A stretch of 36,674 nt of DNA, taken from assembly GCA_910586005.1 (NCBI GenBank), contig CAJUHG010000024.1, positions 1 to 36,674 of the forward strand, written 5' to 3'. Below, in pieces: positions 15,298-23,121 of the stretch. Under the pieces are notes generated by a model. It was given only the letters and a program-made list of their open reading frames with translations, was not told the origin of the DNA and did not search any database. Positions within the stretch are counted from its first letter, which is position 1, and each line of letters begins with the position of its first letter. This DNA comes from an uncultured Lachnospiraceae bacterium. Lineage in GTDB: Bacteria; Bacillota; Clostridia; Lachnospirales; Lachnospiraceae. The translations under genes were made by a program, and so were the position numbers.

Positions 15298-15380
15298 CAA
15301 TCTTTCTCAAAAAAGGAATAGGAAAAATTAATTAGTAATTGTAAGAAAAGAGAAAATTATACTTCAAGAAGAAAGGAAAA

Positions 15381-17894
15381 ATGGTGAAAAAGAAGGCAGA
15401 GAATAGCAAATTGACAGAAAATAGAACAACAGAAAACAAAAAAAAGCAGATTCTTGTTTTATATCATGTATATTCTGGAATTTGCTTTTTTCTAGTGATA
15501 CTTGGAATATTTTTATATTTAGAAAAAATCTTTATGTCAGGAATCCCTTTTTTTGTACTGATTCTGACAGCAGGAATTCTTTCTATTGGAGTAGAAATTA
15601 TGAAGTTAGGCAGAGGTCTAAAAATCATAGTTAGTCTGTTGTTCTATTTTATACTTTTAGGTGTGATAGTGATCAATAAACCTCTTGTTTTGTCAGGAGA
15701 AAATGAAATTGCTAATCAAGTATTAGAAATGGTAAACCAATATTATCATACAGATTATTTACTTTTTTTTGTAAATCAGGAACAACAAGGAAAAACACTT
15801 GTATTTCTTATTGTCTGTGCATTACTTGGATTTTTGCAAGGTTTGCTCTTGCTATTATTTGCTAAAAAAAAGGAACAAAAATTTGCTTTTTTATTTCTTC
15901 CTACTCTGTTGATTTTAGCAGGACTTATGTTAGGAAAAGAGCCTACAATTTTAGGAGTATTACTCATCCTAATAGGATTTTTGTTATCTCAATTAGAATT
16001 TGGACAAAAGGGTGTATTGTCTCTTGGGTTTATAATGGCCATGATTGTTGGAATCGCAATTGTTTTCGCAGGCAGTAATATTGCACAATATATGTTAAAA
16101 ATGTATCACAAACCTTTGAGAAAATGGCAACTGCAGTTAGAAGACAAGATGATGGAAACAGTAAATAAGATAGATGGTGTCAATTATCTTTTTGGGAAGA
16201 ATGTACAATCAGAATTTTTATTAAAAAATAATAAACCAAACCAGTCTGGTAAGGAAGTTTTTCAAATAACAGTGGAAAAAGTGCCTACACAGCCGCTTTA
16301 TATCAGAGGATTTATTGGTGGAGATTATGAAAATGGAAGTTGGAAAAAAGTATCTAAGCAAAAATTTTCTGATTGGGTTGGAGAACAAGGATTGTCTCAT
16401 CAAGAAGGTAAAGATCGAGTACAAAATTTTCCTTATCATTTCTTAAATGAAGCAGAAAATTTTTTGAAAAATATTTGTTCAGATCCTTTTTTTTATAAAG
16501 TACAGTCACAAGCAGTAAAAATGGAATTGAAATCGCCAACCTCTGGTTATACACTCGTACCATATTTTACAAATCTTCCACAAAAACAATTGATAGAAGC
16601 AGATGGAGCCTTATTGCCAGATTATCAGGAAAATCTTGAATGGCAAAGTTATCTTTCCATTGATGAAACATATATGGCAATGTTGGAAAATATGATATTA
16701 GAAGAAGAATCACAAATAATAGAATTCTGGAAAGAATATGAGAATTATGTAGAGAAAATTTATACGCAGTTGCCACAACAGGGATTAGAAAGGTTAAGAA
16801 ACTATGCAAAAGACAATATAAATGAACAATTGATTACTAGTTATTATAGTTTTGATATAGGAGGAAATGCCATAGAAAAAGAAACGGTAGAAGGATGGAT
16901 TACTCAAGTAAGAAATTTGTTACACTTAGATACTTCTTATAGTTTGAATATAGAGGAAGTACCTGAAGGAAAAGATTATGCAGAGTATTTTTTATTAGAA
17001 CAAAAAAAAGGATATTGTGTACATTATGCTACTACAGGAACTTTATTATTTCGCATGTATGGCATTCCAGCACGATATGTCAGTGGGTATGTGATTTTTC
17101 CAAAGGATTTTAAGAAAAATAAAGATGGAACCTATACTGCAAGAATAACAGATAAAAGGGGACATGCTTGGGCAGAAATATTTCGGGAAAACATAGGCTT
17201 TTGTCCAGTCGAATTGACGCCCCCTTCTTATACAGATTTATTGCAAAATGTAGAACAAGAAGATATATTAAATGCTGTGGAACAAAGGGAAAATTTAGAA
17301 ACAGAACCAATAGAAAATCTAGAATCACAGCAAGAGCAACAACAAGAACAAGAAAGAAAGGAACAGGAAGCAGAACAACAAAGGGAAGAACAAGAGAAAA
17401 AACAAGAAAACAACACAGAAAATGGACAAAAAGAAAATTCTAGTAACCAAATAAAAACAAATAGAAACAAACGTTTAGCAATTCCAAGTATTATAAAAAA
17501 AATAATAATGTTTTTTCTAGTAAGTACTAGTTTGATCATGATATTGTGGTATCGAAGAAATTGGGTATTGAGAAATAGGAAAGCAAAGTTTTATCAATTA
17601 AATCGTAACAAAGCTGTACTAGAAATGGGATATAGTATAAAACGTATGTTAAAGACTTTGGAACTGGAAGCAGAACAAGATATAAGCGAAAAAGAATATG
17701 GTACATTTTTAGAAAAAGAATTGCCAAACATGAAATGGAAGCAGGCTATTTTTATATTACAAAAGGCTAGATTTTCAGAGAAAGGTGTATCAGAAGAAGA
17801 ATATCAAAAGATACTTGAATTATATCAATTTTTAGAACAATCTATCATACAAAAAAAAGGAAAGTTGAAAAAGTGGTTCTTTGATTTGAGATAA
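15381..17894 (+). CDS. Membrane transglutaminase-like protein
   Basis: A TgpA-type protein: about seven hydrophobic segments in residues 25-245, a large extracytoplasmic region, and a transglutaminase core with C546 (KKGYCVHYA), H595 (RGHAWAEIF) and E611 (CPVELTPP) where Asp is common. A Gln/Glu/Lys/Asn-rich linker (about residues 630-690) and another membrane helix (about 705-725) precede a cytoplasmic tail. It probably acts on the cell envelope (protein cross-linking or peptide cleavage). It belongs to the MoxR-DUF58 cassette (83-base gap after DUF58, own GAAAGGA site). The low-complexity linker is not a frameshift. Function is a family inference. Confidence 0.88.
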   Translation: MVKKKAENSKLTENRTTENKKKQILVLYHVYSGICFFLVILGIFLYLEKIFMSGIPFFVLILTAGILSIGVEIMKLGRGLKIIVSLLFYFILLGVIVINKPLVLSGENEIANQVLEMVNQYYHTDYLLFFVNQEQQGKTLVFLIVCALLGFLQGLLLLLFAKKKEQKFAFLFLPTLLILAGLMLGKEPTILGVLLILIGFLLSQLEFGQKGVLSLGFIMAMIVGIAIVFAGSNIAQYMLKMYHKPLRKWQLQLEDKMMETVNKIDGVNYLFGKNVQSEFLLKNNKPNQSGKEVFQITVEKVPTQPLYIRGFIGGDYENGSWKKVSKQKFSDWVGEQGLSHQEGKDRVQNFPYHFLNEAENFLKNICSDPFFYKVQSQAVKMELKSPTSGYTLVPYFTNLPQKQLIEADGALLPDYQENLEWQSYLSIDETYMAMLENMILEEESQIIEFWKEYENYVEKIYTQLPQQGLERLRNYAKDNINEQLITSYYSFDIGGNAIEKETVEGWITQVRNLLHLDTSYSLNIEEVPEGKDYAEYFLLEQKKGYCVHYATTGTLLFRMYGIPARYVSGYVIFPKDFKKNKDGTYTARITDKRGHAWAEIFRENIGFCPVELTPPSYTDLLQNVEQEDILNAVEQRENLETEPIENLESQQEQQQEQERKEQEAEQQREEQEKKQENNTENGQKENSSNQIKTNRNKRLAIPSIIKKIIMFFLVSTSLIMILWYRRNWVLRNRKAKFYQLNRNKAVLEMGYSIKRMLKTLELEAEQDISEKEYGTFLEKELPNMKWKQAIFILQKARFSEKGVSEEEYQKILELYQFLEQSIIQKKGKLKKWFFDLR

Positions 17895-17904
17895 AAATTT
17901 GTTC

Positions 17905-17932
17905 TTGACAAAAAAATGTATTAGTATATAAA
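17905..17932 (+). promoter_or_regulatory. Promoter of icd
   Basis: Perfect -35 TTGACA (17905-17910) and TATAAA (17927-17932) with 16 bases between. It lies 184 bases before the icd start, giving a long leader that contains the repeated motif below. Confidence 0.6.
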
Positions 17933-18010
17933 ATTATGCATGGAAATTTAAGAATATATCCGTTATATTAGATAGCAGAGTATCACATAGAACAATGCAT
18001 CTGTCACAAT

Positions 18011-18089
18011 AGATGTAAACATATATTCTCTATATGAGATATAAACATAACATACAAAAATGCAATCGTTATATTTAGATGTAAACTTA
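18011..18089 (+). repeat. Three copies of AGATRTAAACWTA in the icd leader
   Basis: AGATGTAAACATA (18011-18023), AGATATAAACATA (18037-18049) and AGATGTAAACTTA (18077-18089) lie between the promoter and the icd start. Start-to-start spacings are 26 and 40 bases. A CATCT/AGATG hairpin overlaps copy 1 and an ATATTCTC/GAGATAT hairpin precedes copy 2. Binding sites for a repressor or an RNA-binding factor are possible. Confidence 0.45.
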
Positions 18090-18115
18090 CAAATAGAAAA
18101 CAGGAGGAGATAAAA

Positions 18116-19324
18116 ATGGAAAAAATTAAAATGATAACACCTTTGGTAGAGATGGATGGGGATGAAATGACGCGTATTCTCTGGAAAATGATTAAAGATG
18201 AATTGTTACTTCCTTTTATAGATTTAAAAACAGAATACTATGATTTGGGATTAGAGCACCGAAATGAAACAGACGATCAAGTGACTTTTGATTCTGCTAA
18301 TGCAACAAAAAAATATGGAGTGGCAGTAAAATGTGCTACCATTACACCAAATGCAGCACGTATGGAAGAGTATGATTTAAAACAGATGTGGAAAAGTCCA
18401 AATGGAACCATACGCGCTATTTTAGATGGAACGGTATTTCGTGCGCCTATTACAGTCAAGGGAATTGAGCCTTGTGTAAAAAATTGGAAAAAGCCTATTA
18501 CCATTGCGCGTCATGCCTATGGTGATGTATACAAAGCAAGCGAAATGAAGATTCCAGCAGCAGGAAAATGTGAATTAGTTTATACTGCAAAAGATGGGAC
18601 AGAAACAAGAGAGTTAATTCATGAATTTACAGAAGCAGGTATTATTCAAGGACAACACAACTTAAATGACTCTATTGAAAGTTTTGCAAGAAGTTGTTTT
18701 AATTATGCCTTAGATACCAACCAAGACTTGTGGTTTGCAACAAAAGATACTATTTCTAAGAAATATGACCATACTTTTAAGGATATTTTCCAAGAAATTT
18801 ATGAAAAAGAATATGATGAGAAATTTAAGGCAGCAGGAATAGAATATTTTTATACCTTGATTGATGATGCAGTTGCACGTATTATGAAAGCAGAGGGTGG
18901 TTTTATTTGGGCATGTAAGAATTATGATGGAGATGTTATGAGCGATATGGTAAGTTCTGCCTTTGGCTCTCTTGCAATGATGACCTCTGTATTAGTATCT
19001 CCAGAAGGATATTATGAATATGAGGCAGCACATGGAACCGTACAGCGTCATTATTATAAACATTTAAAGGGAGAAGAAACATCCACTAATTCTGTAGCTA
19101 CTATTTTTGCTTGGACAGGTGCACTGCGCAAACGTGGAGAATTGGATCATCTTCCAGAATTAAGTACATTTGCAGATAAATTGGAAAAAGCATGTTTATC
19201 TACGATTGAATCTGGCAAAATGACAAAAGATCTTGCATTGATTACAACGTTGGAACAGCCTACCGTTTTAAACAGTGAAAACTTTATCAAAGCGATTAGA
19301 GAGACTTTGGAAGAACTATTGTAA
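18116..19324 (+). CDS. icd: Isocitrate dehydrogenase (NADP+), eukaryote-like type
   Basis: Oxidatively decarboxylates isocitrate to 2-oxoglutarate for glutamate and NADPH supply. The 402-residue protein starts MEKIKMITPLVEMDGDEMTRILW and has the substrate loop TPNAARMEEYDLKQMWKSPNGTIR, the KPITIARHAYGDVYKA motif and the metal-binding DDAVARIMKAEGG and YDGDVMSDMVSSAFGS stretches. This belongs to the homodimeric, eukaryote-type subfamily rather than the E. coli Icd type. It has its own promoter and a GGAGGAG site. No citrate synthase or aconitase gene is next to it. Confidence 0.96.
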   Translation: MEKIKMITPLVEMDGDEMTRILWKMIKDELLLPFIDLKTEYYDLGLEHRNETDDQVTFDSANATKKYGVAVKCATITPNAARMEEYDLKQMWKSPNGTIRAILDGTVFRAPITVKGIEPCVKNWKKPITIARHAYGDVYKASEMKIPAAGKCELVYTAKDGTETRELIHEFTEAGIIQGQHNLNDSIESFARSCFNYALDTNQDLWFATKDTISKKYDHTFKDIFQEIYEKEYDEKFKAAGIEYFYTLIDDAVARIMKAEGGFIWACKNYDGDVMSDMVSSAFGSLAMMTSVLVSPEGYYEYEAAHGTVQRHYYKHLKGEETSTNSVATIFAWTGALRKRGELDHLPELSTFADKLEKACLSTIESGKMTKDLALITTLEQPTVLNSENFIKAIRETLEELL

Positions 19325-19347
19325 CATTTAACAGCAAGAATGCGGAT

Positions 19348-19378
19348 GGTGTTCTTAAATAAAGTGATTAGAAACACC
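19348..19378 (+). terminator. Weak hairpin after icd
   Basis: GGTGTTCT and AGAAACACC pair with one bulge around an 11-14 base A/T-rich loop, 24 bases after the icd stop. Only TT follows. Likely a leaky terminator or processing site before the ABC-F gene. Confidence 0.35.
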
Positions 19379-19424
19379 TTAAAGAATTATGATTGTGCAA
19401 AAGATGCATAGAATGGAGAAAATA

Positions 19425-21335
19425 ATGATTTTAGCTTGCCAAAATATCAGTAAAGCCTTTGGTACTGATGAAATCATACAAAATGCGTCATTTCATATAG
19501 AAGAGAATGAAAAGGCAGCAATTGTAGGAATTAACGGGGCAGGAAAAACAACGCTGCTCCGAATTATAATGGGAGAGTTAGAAGCAGATACTGGAGAAGT
19601 AATTTTAGCTAAAAATAAAACGATTGGATATTTGCCTCAAAATCCTAATATATTGGGAAATAGAAGTATTTATGAAGAAGTTCTTTCTGCGAGGGAAGAA
19701 CTTATTTCCATGCAAGAAACATTGATTTCTATGGAACATAAAATGAGCTGCCTTTCTGGAGAAGAATTAGAACAGTTTATGGAGCGTTACAATCGCCTGA
19801 ATCTGGAATTTGAACAAAAAGGTGGTTCTTCCTATAAAAGTGAGATTGTTGGTGTATTAAAAGGGCTTGGATTTTCAGAAGAAGAGTTTGGAAAACATAT
19901 GCAAGAATTGTCAGGAGGGCAAAGAACAAGAGTATGTTTAGGCAAACTTTTAGTAACGAAACCAGATGTAATTCTATTAGATGAACCTACTAATCATCTA
20001 GATATTGGATCTATCACTTGGTTAGAAACATTTCTACTAAATTATAAGGGGGCTGTGGTAATTGTAAGTCATGACCGTTACTTTCTAGATCGCGTGGTTA
20101 AAAAAGTGGTAGAGCTTGACCGTAGCAAAGTATCTGTTTTTTTTGGAAACTACAGTGATTATGCAGTAAAAAGAGCACAAGTAAGGGAAGCACAATTAAA
20201 ACAATATTACAATCAACAGCGCGAGATGAAACATCAGGAAGAAGTAATTGCAAAATTAAAATCTTTTAACAGAGAAAAATCTATCAGACGGGCAGAAAGC
20301 CGAGAAAAGATGTTAGATAAAATAGAGCGTCTAGAAAAACCTACAGAAGAAAATACAGATATTCATTTACATTTAGAGCCAAGAATTATCAGTGGAAATG
20401 ATGTGCTTTCAGTCGAACATCTAGCAAAAACATATCCCAATCAATGTTTATTTTCTGATTTATCTTTTGAAATAAAACGTGGAGAACATGTGGCATTGAT
20501 TGGAGACAATGGGACTGGCAAGACAACTATTTTAAAAATTATCAATGATATGGTAGAAGCAGATACTGGAACCATAAAATTAGGAACCAATGTGCATATT
20601 GGTTATTATGATCAAGAGCACCAAGTACTTCATATGGAAAAAACATTAGTACAGGAGATTTCAGATGCATATCCAACTTTGACAAATACAGAGATTAGAA
20701 ATGTATTGGCAGCTTTTCTATTTACTGGTGATGAGGTATTTAAGAAAATTTCCGATTTAAGTGGTGGAGAACGTGGAAGAGTCTCTCTTGCAAAACTAAT
20801 GCTTTCAGAGGCAAATTTCCTAATTTTAGATGAACCAACAAATCATTTAGATATTACTTCAAAAGAAATTTTAGAACAAGCCTTAAATAATTATACTGGG
20901 ACTGTATTTTTTGTATCACATGACCGATATTTTATTAATAAGACAGCAACCAGAATTTTAAATTTAACAGGAGAAACTCTTGTAAATTATATTGGAAATT
21001 ATGATTATTATTTAGAAAAATGCAAAGAACTTACTTCAATTTATGTATTAGAAAAAGAAGTATCTCCAAAGATAGAAGCAAAAAGCAGTAATAAAGCCGA
21101 CTGGAAACAACAAAAAGAAGAACAGGCAAGGCAAAGGAAACTTGAAAACGACAGAAGACGGATGGAAGATGCAATTGAAATAATGGAACAGCGAATCCAT
21201 GAGATAGAAGAGGCATTTTTGGACAATGAAATTGCAACCAATCCAATGAAATTACAAGAATTACAACAGGAATATGAAGAAAAGCAAAAAGAGTTGGAAA
21301 ACTTGTATGAAAAATGGGAAGAGCTGATAGGATAG
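19425..21335 (+). CDS. ABC-F family ATPase, YdiF-like
   Basis: Cytoplasmic protein with two ABC domains and no membrane segments, a class that acts on ribosomes (translation factor or antibiotic resistance type). Walker A 1 is GINGAGKT (G35-T42), signature 1 LSGGQRTRVCLGKL; Walker A 2 is GDNGTGKT, signature 2 LSGGERGRVSLAKL. The linker has KSFNREKSIRRAESREKMLDKIERLEKP-like residues, characteristic of YdiF. Residues 545-636 form a long charged coiled coil. ATG 19425 (636 residues) is chosen as TGGAG lies 6 bases ahead; the earlier ATG 19389 lacks a site. A housekeeping role is more likely than resistance. Confidence 0.92.
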   Translation: MILACQNISKAFGTDEIIQNASFHIEENEKAAIVGINGAGKTTLLRIIMGELEADTGEVILAKNKTIGYLPQNPNILGNRSIYEEVLSAREELISMQETLISMEHKMSCLSGEELEQFMERYNRLNLEFEQKGGSSYKSEIVGVLKGLGFSEEEFGKHMQELSGGQRTRVCLGKLLVTKPDVILLDEPTNHLDIGSITWLETFLLNYKGAVVIVSHDRYFLDRVVKKVVELDRSKVSVFFGNYSDYAVKRAQVREAQLKQYYNQQREMKHQEEVIAKLKSFNREKSIRRAESREKMLDKIERLEKPTEENTDIHLHLEPRIISGNDVLSVEHLAKTYPNQCLFSDLSFEIKRGEHVALIGDNGTGKTTILKIINDMVEADTGTIKLGTNVHIGYYDQEHQVLHMEKTLVQEISDAYPTLTNTEIRNVLAAFLFTGDEVFKKISDLSGGERGRVSLAKLMLSEANFLILDEPTNHLDITSKEILEQALNNYTGTVFFVSHDRYFINKTATRILNLTGETLVNYIGNYDYYLEKCKELTSIYVLEKEVSPKIEAKSSNKADWKQQKEEQARQRKLENDRRRMEDAIEIMEQRIHEIEEAFLDNEIATNPMKLQELQQEYEEKQKELENLYEKWEELIG

Positions 21336-21412
21336 AAAATATTAATGTTTAAAAAATGTAATTGACATAGAAATATTTTGCTTATCTGCTTATATATGAG
21401 AAAGCGCATACA

Positions 21413-21441
21413 TTGACATCCCTCAATAGATTTAATATAAT
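21413..21441 (+). promoter_or_regulatory. Consensus promoter of rex
   Basis: TTGACA (21413-21418), 17 bases, TATAAT (21436-21441): a perfect sigma-A consensus. The -35 TTG is where an upstream 'start codon' would be, so it settles the start of rex at 21473. No obvious Rex operator (TTGTTAA-type) overlaps it. Confidence 0.85.
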
Positions 21442-21472
21442 AAAATGGAATATGTGGTGGGAAGGAAGAACA

Positions 21473-22105
21473 ATGGAAAAAGAAATATCGCAAGCAGTTA
21501 TCCGAAGAATGCCAAGATATTATAGATATTTAGGAGATCTTTTGGATGAGGGGGTAGAACGAATTTCATCCAATGAATTAAGTACTAGAATGCGTGTGAC
21601 TGCTTCTCAGATACGTCAAGATTTAAACAATTTTGGGGGATTTGGACAACAAGGATATGGATATAATGTAAAGTATCTTTATGATGAGATTGGTAAAATT
21701 CTGGGAATGAATCAACAACATAATATTATTGTAGTTGGAGCAGGAAATTTAGGGCAGGCACTTGCTAATTATTTAAAGTTTGAGAAAAGAGGATTTGTTA
21801 TTGTTGGTTTGTTTGATGTGAATCCAGCATTAAAGGGAATTTCTGTAAGAGGAATAGAAGTGCGAATGATGGATGAATTAGAGGGATTTGTAAAAGCAAA
21901 CAAGGTAGATATCGCAACGCTTACTTTGCCAAAAGAGAAAGCAGACGAAGTAGCAAATATACTGGTAAGTCTTGGAATTAATGCTATTTGGAATTTTGCG
22001 CACCTTGATTTAGAGCTGCCAGAACATGTGGTAGTGGAAAATGTACATCTTTCTGACAGTTTAATGCAATTGTCCTATAATATTGCAAAACAAAGAAAAC
22101 CCTAG
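21473..22105 (+). CDS. rex: Redox-sensing transcriptional repressor Rex
   Basis: Senses the NADH/NAD+ ratio and represses fermentation genes when NADH is low. The N-terminal winged helix (about residues 1-80) includes MPRYYRYLGDLLDEGVERIS and RVTASQIRQDLNNFGGFGQQGYGY; the Rossmann domain starts IIVVGAGNLGQALANY, with FDVNPALKG as the acidic NAD-binding end of strand 2, and a C-terminal swapped helix. The length of 210 residues is typical. GGAAGGAAG precedes ATG 21473. It is an isolated unit with its own promoter. Confidence 0.97.
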   Translation: MEKEISQAVIRRMPRYYRYLGDLLDEGVERISSNELSTRMRVTASQIRQDLNNFGGFGQQGYGYNVKYLYDEIGKILGMNQQHNIIVVGAGNLGQALANYLKFEKRGFVIVGLFDVNPALKGISVRGIEVRMMDELEGFVKANKVDIATLTLPKEKADEVANILVSLGINAIWNFAHLDLELPEHVVVENVHLSDSLMQLSYNIAKQRKP

Positions 22106-22132
22106 TAGTTTTATAATATGATATTAATTTTG

Positions 22133-22196
22133 TTCTTTCATAGGAAAGACTATGTTACTGTGAAATGTTAAAGCATATGTCCTTCCTATGAAAGAA
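22133..22196 (+). terminator. Long stem-loop after rex
   Basis: Bases 22133-22146 are exactly complementary to 22183-22196 (14 bp), and TATG/CATA with GAC/GTC continue the stem inward. There is an A-rich tail but no T-run, so it is probably a transcript-end stabiliser or an inefficient terminator of rex. Confidence 0.5.
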
Positions 22197-22224
22197 AAAT
22201 ATAATGTGAACTTGTAAGCTCTGC

Positions 22225-22274
22225 GAAAGTTCCATTCCCTCAACCTACAGAGGGCTTTCAAAGCATTGTGTAGG
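22225..22274 (+). ncRNA. Nested hairpin with loop able to form a pseudoknot
   Basis: GAAAG (22225-22229) pairs with CTTTC (22255-22259) and CCCTC (22237-22241) with GAGGG (22250-22254). The apical loop CCTACA (22244-22249) is exactly complementary to TGTAGG at 22269-22274, and again at 22295-22300, so an H-type pseudoknot is possible. The family is not recognised. It lies in a 269-base gap without genes between rex and the hypothetical gene. Confidence 0.4.
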
Positions 22275-22307
22275 CATAATTAAAAAAAGGAGTATGTAGG
22301 AAAAATA

Positions 22308-22366
22308 GAATTGCTATTATATGAGGCAATTCCTCCACGCACGGAAAGATACGTGGTTTCCTTGCT
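22308..22366 (+). mobile_element. Double hairpin ending in GGTTTCCTTGCT (possible IS200/IS605 end), copy 1
   Basis: GAATTGC (22308-22314) pairs with GCAATTC (22326-22332). It is followed directly by CCACG (22335-22339) pairing with CGTGG (22352-22356), and then TTTCCTTGCT (22357-22366). The loop GGAAA (22343-22347) is complementary to TTTCC. The same arrangement recurs at 24657-24708. It recalls the right-end / omega-RNA terminal hairpins of IS200/IS605 elements. It ends 8 bases before the start codon of the following gene. Confidence 0.4.
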
Positions 22367-22374
22367 GATTTATT

Positions 22375-23016
22375 ATGAATAAAAGAAAAAATACAGATTC
22401 TGGATTTAGTAAAATAGCACATGGAAAGGATATTCCTCCACTGGTTTTGGATCAAAAATGGCATAGTTTATTTACAGCAAATGGAAAACCAAAAGAAGTA
22501 TTAAAATTAGAGAAAAAAGTAAATAAACATTTAGCTAGACAAGGACGTTTAACACAGGATATAAAAGAATTAAAGGCTTTGAAATCCAAGCTAATGAAAA
22601 ATATTGTTGCAAATATGGATGAAATTGGAGAAAATGGACAGGATACTCCAAAACTACAGGAAGATGGAAGACTTATTACAGAAATTAATCAGCGCATGAC
22701 AGCTTATGTACAAGAGTTAGATGAACTACAAGAGCAAATGAAAACAGACAATGAACTTTTAATGATTGCCACTATGGAATATTGTTATGGAATTATGAAC
22801 AGTAATGAAGTAGAACGGGAACAACTTGCTACTTGGATTGCACAAACACGTGTGGAGTTAAAGAAAAAAGTGATACGCAAGGAAACTATTGAGGATAAGA
22901 ATAGAGAAATTTATACATATCTACATGATGTTTTTGGGGCTAATGTAGTAGATTCTTTTGATTTAAAATATCAGGATGAATATAAGAAAACAAAGAGTGA
23001 AAAGAGACAGTCTTAG
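22375..23016 (+). CDS. Hypothetical helical protein, 213 residues
   Basis: Function not recognised. The protein is charged and mostly helical: a short N-terminal segment (GFSKIAHGKDIPPLVLDQKWHSLF), then a long coiled coil from about residue 40 to 130 (LEKKVNKHLARQGRLTQDIKELKALKSK onward), and a C-terminal region EIYTYLHDVFGANVVDSFDLKYQDEY. There are no membrane segments. An in-frame TGA lies 9 bases upstream, so ATG 22375 is the earliest possible start, yet no Shine-Dalgarno sequence precedes it. Instead the double-hairpin element ends right before it. The gene's native 5' leader may have been replaced. Confidence 0.7.
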   Translation: MNKRKNTDSGFSKIAHGKDIPPLVLDQKWHSLFTANGKPKEVLKLEKKVNKHLARQGRLTQDIKELKALKSKLMKNIVANMDEIGENGQDTPKLQEDGRLITEINQRMTAYVQELDELQEQMKTDNELLMIATMEYCYGIMNSNEVEREQLATWIAQTRVELKKKVIRKETIEDKNREIYTYLHDVFGANVVDSFDLKYQDEYKKTKSEKRQS

Positions 23017-23042
23017 CAGAAAATGTTAGGAGTGTCTTTTTA
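23005..23042 (+). terminator. Intrinsic terminator overlapping the end of the hypothetical gene
   Basis: AGACA (23005-23009) pairs with TGTCT (23033-23037), with weaker inner pairs, and a run of T residues (23037-23041) follows. The left arm lies inside the last codons of the gene. Confidence 0.45.
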
Positions 23043-23121
23043 TCTTATCACTTGACAAGATTCCAACTACCTATTTGTACCTGTAGAGTATGATATGCTG
23101 AAAGACAGAATGGAGGAAATT

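Noticed and set aside
17228..17539. Minus-strand Cys/Ser-rich frame of 103 residues
   Set aside because: It is the antisense of the Gln/Glu/Lys-rich linker of the transglutaminase gene.
21413..21472. Upstream TTG start for rex (20 extra residues)
   Set aside because: The TTG is the first base triplet of a perfect -35 box; transcription begins near 21448, so the region is not in the mRNA.
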